Positions 17,295 to 27,000 of a stretch of DNA of 64,000 nucleotides are shown in pieces. A program made the translations under genes and the position numbers. The stretch's first letter is position 1. Each line of letters begins with the position of its first letter. Below the pieces are notes generated by a model. That model was given only the letters and a program-made list of their open reading frames with translations. It was not told the DNA's origin and ran no database searches. Source of the DNA: Christensenella sp964438705 (GTDB taxonomy: Bacteria > Bacillota > Clostridia > Christensenellales > Christensenellaceae); the NCBI GenBank assembly GCA_964438705.1, contig CAYTKQ010000014.1, positions 6,105-70,104 of the forward strand, read 5' to 3'.

Positions 17295-17849
17295 CTATTC
17301 CAAATTTGCGTGATTTTCGAACATCTCCGCCGAACCCTTGCCCGCAAGCTCCATCAGACGGACGATGCACGAATCGAGGAACAACAGCAGACTTTGCTCA
17401 AACAGCGAACCCATTGGCTGCACAGAGACAACGCCCGTTTCTTCCTCCGATTTTGATGTGGGCGCGTTGATGCGCACCACGTTTTGCGCCAAACTGCCGA
17501 TGGTCGCGCGGGGATAGATGGTGACCGTCGCCACGTTTGCATTGAGCTTCCTCGCCTTTTTTGCGTAGGAAACAAGGCTCTCTGTTTCACCCGATCCGCT
17601 TGTGATCAGCAGCAGATCCCCCTCCCGTATGGAGGGTGTTGTTACGTCGCCCAGCACATACACCGTTTTTCCGAGATGCATGACGCGCATGGCAAACGCT
17701 TTGACCATCAACCCGCTTCTTCCGCAGCCTGCGACAAACAGGCGCGGCGCTTTGAAGACTGCCTGCGCAAGCCCTTCCGCTTCCGTTTCATCGATTGCGC
17801 CAAGCACGCCGCCAAGCTCTGCGATCATCGCTTCGATTGTCTGATTCAT
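17295..17849 (-). CDS. hxlB: 6-phospho-3-hexuloisomerase (SIS domain)
   Basis: 184 residues from the ATG at 17849 (17861 is possible), the usual size for the single-domain isomerase. The SIS fold shows RLFVAGCGRSGLMVKAFAMR, LLITSGSGETESLVSYAKKA and the PMGSLFEQSLLLFLD active-site segment. The enzyme converts 3-hexulose-6-phosphate to fructose-6-phosphate in the ribulose-monophosphate pathway of formaldehyde fixation or its reverse for pentose supply. The partner hexulose-phosphate synthase is not next to it. It is monocistronic, with its own terminator. Confidence 0.85.
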   Translation of the reverse strand: MNQTIEAMIAELGGVLGAIDETEAEGLAQAVFKAPRLFVAGCGRSGLMVKAFAMRVMHLGKTVYVLGDVTTPSIREGDLLLITSGSGETESLVSYAKKARKLNANVATVTIYPRATIGSLAQNVVRINAPTSKSEEETGVVSVQPMGSLFEQSLLLFLDSCIVRLMELAGKGSAEMFENHANLE

Positions 17850-17968
17850 TGTTCCGCCCATCCTTTTTATTGTGTTGCCTTTATCATAACATTGCATTTA
17901 ATTGCTGTCAATTGTGATTCATTGTTTTTTTATTGGGTTTTATGGGGTGCAAAAAGAAACAGCAAAAA

Positions 17969-17998
17969 GGAGCCGGTCGCTTGTGTGCGACCGGCTCC
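17969..17998 (-). terminator. terminator of the giant surface protein gene
   Basis: A perfect 12-bp stem (GGAGCCGGTCGC and GCGACCGGCTCC, 6-base loop) followed leftward by TTTTT, 36 bases after the stop codon at 18034. Confidence 0.85.
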
Positions 17999-18033
17999 TC
18001 TGTTTGCTGCATTGCCCGATTTACATCATCCGC

Positions 18034-21000
18034 TTACAGATTCTGCGGCTGTGCGTCGTCCGGCAGTTGCTTATTCTGCTGTTCGTCGTTGTCCTTCTTT
18101 TCCTTCCTGCACAGGAACGCCAGCACGACATTCACAATCGCGATGATGCCCATCAGCAGGGTCCACTCGTCCGTCCATACCACCGGCAGGCTCATGTTCT
18201 CCGTTAGGATGAACACCACCACCGCAATGACCGTAACCACGAGGCTCAGGATGCGTCCAAGACCCTTGCGCTTGACGTGGGTTTCTTCATCCTCTTTTTC
18301 TGCCTTGGCTTCAGCCCTTGTCATAACCACGCCTTTCGCCTCATCCTCTTCTTCGTCGTCACGTCTCTTCTTCACGAAGTAGGTGATGACGAGCATCAGC
18401 GAGATGAGACCCGTAACAATCGCGAGGATCAAGTTGAGCAGCGCCCAGGATGCTTCCACCGACGCGAGCGGGATCTTCGGATCGCCGATCGCTTCCGGAT
18501 TATTGCCTCCCTGCGGCGTTTGGGTTCCACCGATCGTCACCACCTGCTCTGCCGGAGCCGCAGGTGCCGCAGGTGCTGCCGCCGCAGGAGCCGCAGGAGC
18601 CGCCGCCGCTGTGATGGTCAGCGCCCCCGGAACCACAACCACATTGTAGTTCGGATTTTCCGCATTGAGCTGCGCGTTGATCGCATAGCTTCCGACTGCC
18701 TCACCCGCTTCACGGTTGAGCGTGTAGGCGAGCGTTTCGCCGTTCACAAGGCCCGTTACTGTTGCGGCAAAGCCAGGATCACCCGCTCCTGCGGTCTTGG
18801 TGTAGCTGCCCACCGTGATCGTCGCCGTTGCCGGTGTGATCGTATAGGCACCCTTGCCCACAGCCACCTTATAGTTCGGGTTGCTGCCAAGGTCGACGTT
18901 GATCGCATAGCTTCCGACGCCTTCGCCCGGATCGCGGCTCAGGGTGTAGTTCAGCCCGTCGCCGTTCACTGTTCCGCTGACCTGTGCGGTGAGCGGTGCT
19001 TCCGCCGCACCATAAACCTTTGTGGCATTGTTCGGCGTGATGATCACGTTCACATCTCTTTGCGCAATCGCGAGATTGCCGTTAATGACCTCCACATTAT
19101 AGTTCTTGTTCTCGCCCAGTGTGGCGGTGATCGGGTAATCTCCCGCGTCCTCACCGCCTGTGCGTCCCAGCGTGTAGTTCAGCGTATCTCCCGCGATCAG
19201 TTTTTCCGCCTTTGCGGTGAGGGCCGGGTCCGCGTCGCCGTACACCTTACCCTTGTTGTCGATCCGCAGCACCGCGTCCTTCTTCGCGATCGTGAAGGTG
19301 CCTTCTCCCGGAACGATGTCGTAGTTCGGGTCGTTGCCCGTGACCACCGTGATGGTGTAATTTCCCGCGTTCTCACCCGGGCGGCGCACGATATCGAATT
19401 TCGGTGTCGATCCGCCTTCCACTGCGCCGTCCACCTTACCCGTCAAGATCGGCGGTTCGGGGTCGCCGTACGTCTTACCGCCGTTGTCCGGCGTAACGGT
19501 GATCTGCTTCTTGTTGATGATCAACGGCGCATCGATCGCCGTCACATCATAGTTCGGGTTTTCGTCCTTCTCCACGACCACGATGATGTTGTGCCTGCCC
19601 GCGTTGCCGTCGCTGTCTGTGCTGAGCGAATAGTTCAGCGTTTCATTTTTCACCACGCCCGTCACGTCCGCATCAAGCGCCGCCGGGGTCTGACCATAGG
19701 TGATGGTCTGCTCCTTCGCCCTGATTTCCGCCGGACGCTGCTTGATCGTGAACGTTGCGCCCGTCTGCGTCACGGTGTAGTTCGGGTTATTCCCCAACGT
19801 CACGCTGATCGGGTATCCGCCCGCTTTCACATTTTGGCCCTCGGGGGTTCCCGCGCCTTCGCGTGCCAGCGTGTAGTTCAGCGTTTCGTTCTTCACCGCG
19901 CCTGTCTCCTTCGCTTTCAGCTCAGGATCGGCTTCGCCGTAAATCTTGTCGTTTTTGAGCGCCTCAACACTCGCATCCCTCGGGGTGATCGTGTAGCCTC
20001 CCTTATGCGAAGTGTCGATCGTCTCGTAGTTCCCGTTGACGCTCAGCAGCCGCGCGCTGATCTCATACGAGATCACATTTCCATCCGCATCATACTTCAC
20101 GTCATCGCCCGGATTGCGCTCCAACACGAAATCGATCTCGTCTTGTTTCGCACCGACCACATCTGCGTCATCCTTGGTCAGTTTCCGTTCGGGATCGCCA
20201 TAGGTGACCTCCACCACCTTCGGGTATATGGTCACTGTGCCTGACGCGGTAATGTAGAACGTACCGTCTTCCGTATGGATCTTGTAATTTTTGTTCACTC
20301 CGTACATCGGATCGAGCTTTGCCCACATCCGATATCCTTCTTGCGTCACCGTTTCACCCGAATCACGTACCACGTCAAAGGCGAGCTCTTCGTTGTTCAC
20401 AGTCTTGCCAACCGTGGCATACTTTCTAAGATCGGGCTCCGGTCCCTGATAAGGCTTTCCGCCGTCATTGACCTTGATGGTCACATCCTTCTGTGTGATC
20501 GTGAACTTGCCTTCAACCGGCGTGATCACAAAGTTCGGATTGCTGCCCTGCGTAACTGTGATCGGATAATAGGTCACTTTGCCGTTCTCGTCATACTTCA
20601 CATCCTTGCCGTCCTCACGGCTGACTGTGAAGTCTTCGCCCGGGGTTGGCACAAACGCCGGATTAGTCGGCGAATTGCCGATCGTCACATTCAGCGAAGG
20701 ATCGGTTTCCTTGCCCTTACCGTCATACTCCTTGCCGGTGTCGTCCGGTGTGACCGTGATCGCGCGCGGCGTGATGGTCATGTATGCCGGCTTGACCGTG
20801 ATCTTGTAGTTCTTGTTCGCGCCTGCCGCTGCATCGAATTCCGCGCTGAACTCATAGGGCAGATAGCCGCCCTCGCCATCCGGCTTCACCTTCTCACCCT
20901 GCTCACGCGTGGGTTTATAGCTCAGCTTGTCGTTGTTCACCGTGTTCAACTCTGTGTACGTAAACTCCTGATCAGGATCACCGTACACCTTTTCGGACGG

Positions 21001-24000
21001 TCCCTCCACCTTGATGGTCGCGGGGCGCTGAGCGACAACGAAGTTAGCTCCGCCCGTGGTGATCTTATAGTTCCTGTTTGCACCTGCGTTCGGATCAAAT
21101 TCCACCGTGATGGGGTAAGTGCCCGCATCCGTCGTGCTTGTTATTTCCTCACTGCATTTGAGCGTGTAGCTCAGCTCCTCATTTTTAACCATACCGCTTG
21201 TCTGCGCGGTGAGCTCCTGTTCCTCCGCCGGCGTTTCGCCATACGTCAGATTTTTCGCGTCCGCCTTGATGGTCGCGTCCACCTGCTCGATCACGTATGG
21301 CGCCGTCGCGGTCGCGTCGATCGTGTAGTTCGGGTTATCCCCCAGCTTCACGCTGATGGTGTATGTCCCCGCGTTTACGTTCGTGGGATCGGTACGCTCG
21401 AGCGTAAAGTCAAGTTCGCCCGCTTTCGCGCCGATCACCGTCGCCGTCAGCTTCTTTTCCTCGCCGCCATAGGTGATGGTCTTCTCCTCCGGTATGATTT
21501 TCACCGAGCCCTTGGGCGTGATGGTGAATATACCGTCGAGGAACGTAATGTTATAGTTCTTGTTCGCGTCCGCATCCTTGTCATACTTTGCCGTGATGGG
21601 GTAAGTCGTCGCGTCTTCGCCCGGCGTACGGATCAACGTGTATTCAAGCTTTTCACCCGCGATCAGGCCTGTCTTTTTATCCGTACTCTTCTTCTCCTCT
21701 GCGCTGAGCGGCGGATCGATTACAACGCCGAACTCCTTGCCCGTGCTGTTGATCTGCATCGTCACATCCCGCTTCGCGATGATAAACTTACCCTCTTCCG
21801 GCGTGATTTTGTAGTTCGGGTTGCTGTCTGCGGGCACACCCACCTTGATGGCGTAATAATCCTTCGCCTCTCTGCCCGGATCACGCGTGATCGTGTAGTC
21901 CTTGCCTTCCATGAGCTTGTCATACTTCTCTTCGTCCGCAGGCATATTGGTGATCGTCACGCCGAGCTTCGGGTCGTCCGTTTCACCATAGACCTTACCC
22001 GCATCATTTGCCTTAACCGTGACCTCTCTGGGTACGATGGTCAGCGTGCCCGGCAGAACCTCCACCTTATAGTTCGGGTTCTCGACCGTTTCTTTTCCGC
22101 TGATTTCGTAGCCGCCATCCCTGACAACTTCACCCGGCTCACGGGTGAACGTCAAGGCGATCTCATCTCCCGGGACCAGCTGTTCCGGATCGGGCAGGCT
22201 AAACGTCGGATCATCGTCGCCGTAGGCCTTACTCGCATCGTTCACCTGAATGGTGATGTCGCGCGGATCGATGGTCAGCGTGCCCGGTTTAAACGTGATT
22301 TCGTAGTTCTTCGCAACCGCGTTCTGACCAAAGATGTCCTTCTTCACCGACGCGTCGATGTCGTAGAAACCCGCGTTGTTGTTGTTTGCATCCTCACGCT
22401 CAAAGCCAAGGTTCAGGTCCGCAATCGTTTCATTGAACGCCATCGTCGTTCCGTCCGTCAACTGCGCGCTAAATTCCGGATCTTCCTTCGTGCCATAGGT
22501 CTTGCGCTTGTCGTCCGCCGTGATGGTGATCGGCCGCGGCTTGACCTCGAACTTGACATCCCTCACCCAGTCAATTTTGTAGTCGTAGTTTTCTGACTCA
22601 GGCGGCGTGATCTCCACATAGATGTTGTAGGACCCGACTGTATCCCCTTCTGCGCGTGTCACCGTATAGTCTTTGCCCTCGGTAAGGGTTTCGCCCTTCG
22701 GCAGACCTACGATTTCAACTTCCAGCGCATCCGACGGATCATCCTCGCCGTAGGTCTTAAACCCGCCCAGCGGCCGAATGGTCACATCCACATTCGCAGG
22801 CACGATGGTCAGCGTGCCGGTTTGCGGCGTAACTTTATAGTTCGGCGTAGCCCCCAGATGAACATTGATGTTATACTGTCTTCCGGCCGTGCTGCCTTCC
22901 GCGCGATCAAGCGTATACGAAGCATGGAATGCCTCCAAATCCTTCGTCAAAACGCCATCAGGATCTTCTTGCTGCACTGTCGCCGTCCACGGAGGATCCT
23001 TCTCATCAAACTTCTTTGTCTTATCGTCCGCCTTCAGCGTGATCGGCCGCGGGGTGATGGTGAACTTGCCCTCAACCGGAACGATTTTGTAGTTCTTGTT
23101 CGCGTTTTCACCCACAACAACGTTGATCGCATAATCGTTGACGTCTTCGCCGTCTACGCGCTTCAGCGTATAATCCGTACTGTAAACGAGGCTTTCGCCG
23201 GTCAGCGTGCCATCGACAATCGCGTCTTCTGCACCAAACACCGGATCATCATAACCATAGACCTTGCCATTCGGCTTCGCCGTGACGGTCACGTCCTTCT
23301 GCTTGATCGTGAGCTGTCCGCCCGGAACCGGATTGATGATATAGTTCTCATACTCACCCGGATTCACAGAAATCGCATATTGTCCGACGTTCTCGCCATC
23401 TGCAGTACCCTTGCCCTCACGCGTAAAGGTGTAATCGAGCTTATCTGCGCCCACGAGACCCGTAGCAGTCGCGCTGAACGCAGGATCGGGCTGTCCATAT
23501 ATTTTCTCCGCGTTGTTCGCCTTGACGTCGATCGTCTTTTTGTAGATGACAAACGTTCCGTTGATCGGCTTCACTTCATAGTTCGGGTTGTTCCCGAGCG
23601 TGACGATCACAGCATGCGTTCCGGCATTTTCCGAGCCTGTACGGCTCACGCTATAGTTGAGCGTATCGTTTCCGATCAGATCCCCATCTGTGATCTTCGC
23701 GCCCTTCCAGTCAGCCGGCAGCGCTTCCGCATCCGTCTGCCCATAGGTCTTGGAACCGCTGTTCGCGGTCAGCTCCACGGGGCGCGGGTTGATGGTAAAC
23801 GTACCCGTTCCCAAAAATGCGTCCGCATAGTTTTTCGCCGCGTCGCCAATGAGCTCAACGCTGATCGGGTAGCCGCCCGCTCTCACATCGGAGCCTTCTT
23901 CACGCGTCAGCGTGTAATCCCTGCCCGGCTCAAGCGTGCCTTCGGGCAGGCCGTTCACCGTCGCGCTGAGCTGCGGATCCGTTTCCGTGCCCTGGCCGTC

Positions 24001-27000
24001 ATACACCTTGCTGTTTGCGACCGGCGTGATGGAAACCTTCACCGTGCTCTTGGTGATCTCTAAATTACCGGCATTCGTGTTCACCTTATAGTTCGGATTC
24101 GCCTTCAATTTGATATTCACAGCATAGCTGCCAACATTTTCGCCCGGTACACGCGTGATTTGATCAAACACCTTGTCGACGCCCTCACCCGGCGCAAAGC
24201 TGCCCTTCGTGAGCTTCGGGTCCGCATAAATCACATCCGGATCGGCCGTGCCATGAGACTTCGCGCCGCTGTTCGCGGTCAGCGTGATCTCGCGCGGGTT
24301 GATTTTCAGCTCGCCCGGCACAACCGTCACGTCGTAATTCGGGTTCGATACCGTTGCTTTGATCTCATACTTCGTGCCGTCCGTCTTCACGTCTTCGTCG
24401 TCCGGCGTGCGGCTAAAGCTCACCGTGAAATCCGCGCCCGGCGTCACATCCGTCTTATAGTCATACGCCGGATCGCTCTCGCCGTAGGTCTTATCTTTGT
24501 CCGTCACTGTAAGCGTGACTTTCATCTTGTTGATCTTCAGCTCACCCGCTGTCGGCGTCGCAAACTTATATTCGTTCGTCACATCGACGCCATCCCTCAT
24601 GATCTTGAAGGTCTCGATGACGTTTAGCCGCGTGCCTGCGTTTGTGATCGTGCTCTCCGCCGTCATCGTCACCTGAATGGTGTCGCCCAGCTTCAGCTGC
24701 GATTTCGTATAGTCTGTCACGTCCGCCTTTGTAAGCGGCGTGCCGTCATAAGTCTTGTCCGCCGAAGCGGCTGTCACCTTGATTTCCTGCTGCGCCTTAA
24801 ATGTAGCCACATAGGTTTCATCTGTCAGGATCTGCGCCGTTCCATTGGGGATCGCCGGAGTCCAGCCATAGAAATAGTAGCCGGGATTCGCCACAGGCGT
24901 CGGGGCTTTTACGCCCGAAGCGGCCCATGCCGTGCCGTCCGGGATTTCCGCAAACGTCGTTTCGCCCGTAAGCGTCCCGTTTCCGTCTGTAATAAACGTC
25001 ACGGTGTGCGCCTGTGCCTTCCACAGCGCGGTAAAGGTAGCCGTCACCGCCGTGGGCGTATATGCAGCTTCCGCGGCATAGGTTCCGCCGCCTGTCAACT
25101 GCCATCCAACAAAGTCATAGCCCTCGCGGGTAAAGGTGTCTGCCGCGGCAAGCTTGGTCTCCTTGTTGCGTTCGGCCTTCGCGATAACGTTGGCCTGTCC
25201 GCTGCCCGAATAGCCCGGTGCAAACGTGATCTGGCTGTAAGCCGTCGGGTCGCCAAACTGCGCCGTCAGAACCGTATTGCCCTGAATGGCGATCTTTGAA
25301 TTTTCATAATAAAGCTTGCCGTCCATGTCGCTCAGCCAGCCGATGAACACAAGATTGCCCGAAACAAGGTTGCCCGTGTTTTGCGCAACGCGCACCTGCG
25401 TACCGATGTCATATACGCCGTCTGCGGTCGGCAACGTGCCGTCCGTCGCCGCGCCCTTGTCATAGGTAAGCTTGAAGCCCGTCGTCTTCCAGTTGGCATA
25501 CAGCGAATAATCCCTGTTCACAGGCGTGTCTTCCGAGAACTTTGACGGTTCCCTGTTATCGATCAGCCAGTACCAACCGAGGAATTCACCGTAACCCGGC
25601 ACTTCCTGCCCTTCGATGAGCGAATAGGCTTTCCCGTTTACATCCATTTCGATCGGCCTGCTGAAATCCACATATCTGCCGGTCTCAACACCCTGCGCGG
25701 CAAAGTATTTGCCTCCCGCCAGACTTGTCTGTTTGTCATAGAAGAAGACCGTGTTTTCCTGTGATTCCCATTTTGCAAACAGCGTGACCGTCGTTCCCGG
25801 GTCTAAGACTCCGCCGGTTTCGGTTTGGCTCGTTTTGACCGTGTCCGTTTCCCAGTTCACAGGGTTTTTGTATTCTGAATCGTAATACCACCCAAGGAAC
25901 TTCGCGTTCGTTTTCGTTGGGTCGGCCGGTTTCAGATGGCTGATCTTCTCCCCGAACATCACATTGTTTTTCTGCGGGATATACGATCCGCCAAACGAAT
26001 CATATTTAATGTTGAGCAGCTTGCGATTATAATAGAAGTTATAATGCACAACGTCATTTTCATCGACATTCGCCCACGCGTAATCATTCTTCGTCCATCC
26101 GGCTGTGTTCATGCCTTCCAAACTCTTGGCGCTGAAACCATTGAGCTTTCCTAAGTTGTATTTTGCGCTTTCCACCACCTGCGAAAGCTCCTGATCCTTG
26201 ACATATAACCTGCCGTTGAGGCTGGTGGAGGTCATTGATTCGATCCCATCCGCTTCGGCGGGCACACCTGTTTCGTCGCTCAGTGCCTGGAACCAGTAAT
26301 TGAGCTCATACTTCTGCAGCTGCTCGCTATACATCGGGAACCACACAACCGTCGTAGCGATTGCGCCGCCCGTCCATGTGTCCGGATCCCCAGTCTTTGG
26401 AATCAAATCGGGCTCCAGCGTCATGCGCTTGGTCACCATCGTTTCGCCACCGCCCCCCGCCTGACGGCTCGTATAGCTCTGCCATCCATAGGGTTGCTTT
26501 GCGCCGTTGTTGGCAAGCGTCATGTTCACATTCATTGAAGGCCACAGGTTTGAAATATCCTGCTCATATTTTGCATCAAACGAATAGACCACCTGATCCT
26601 TGGTTGGATTGGTGTAGGTGCCCTGTCCGCCGACCGCGCCTGCCCATGTCAACGTGCCGTTTACAGATTCTCTGCCTTCTGAAAGCACAAAATCCATCGT
26701 ATACACAATGCGGTCATAGCAAACATTGACCACGCTCTGTCCGTTGCCCTGTATGGTCACGGGCGCGCCCAGCCTGGGGGCGCTGACGTCAAAATATTTC
26801 AGCTTTGCATCATCGGGCTTTCCGGACAAATCCACTTCGCCCGCAGTTGTAATCTGTGTGCCGGCAATCGTCCTTCCCCCGCCAACCTTCACAGAGATGT
26901 AATCGTTCGGCCATGACGGCGTTCCCACAATGTTGGCCCGCTCTGTCCAGTAAACGACAGTATAGCCGACCTCCTGCCCTTGCCACTGCGCATACAGGCG

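Noticed and set aside
18277..24627. Long rightward open frames (655, 773 and 413 codons) opposite the giant surface gene
   Set aside because: They are Arg/His/Leu-rich shadows of the GC-rich repeat gene, with no family motifs or ribosome sites. The opposite strand encodes clear MBG repeats.
18600..24800. Regularly spaced similar DNA segments, considered as a CRISPR or tandem DNA repeat
   Set aside because: The periodicity follows about 75-85 codon protein repeats with diverged DNA. There are no short identical repeats with unique spacers.
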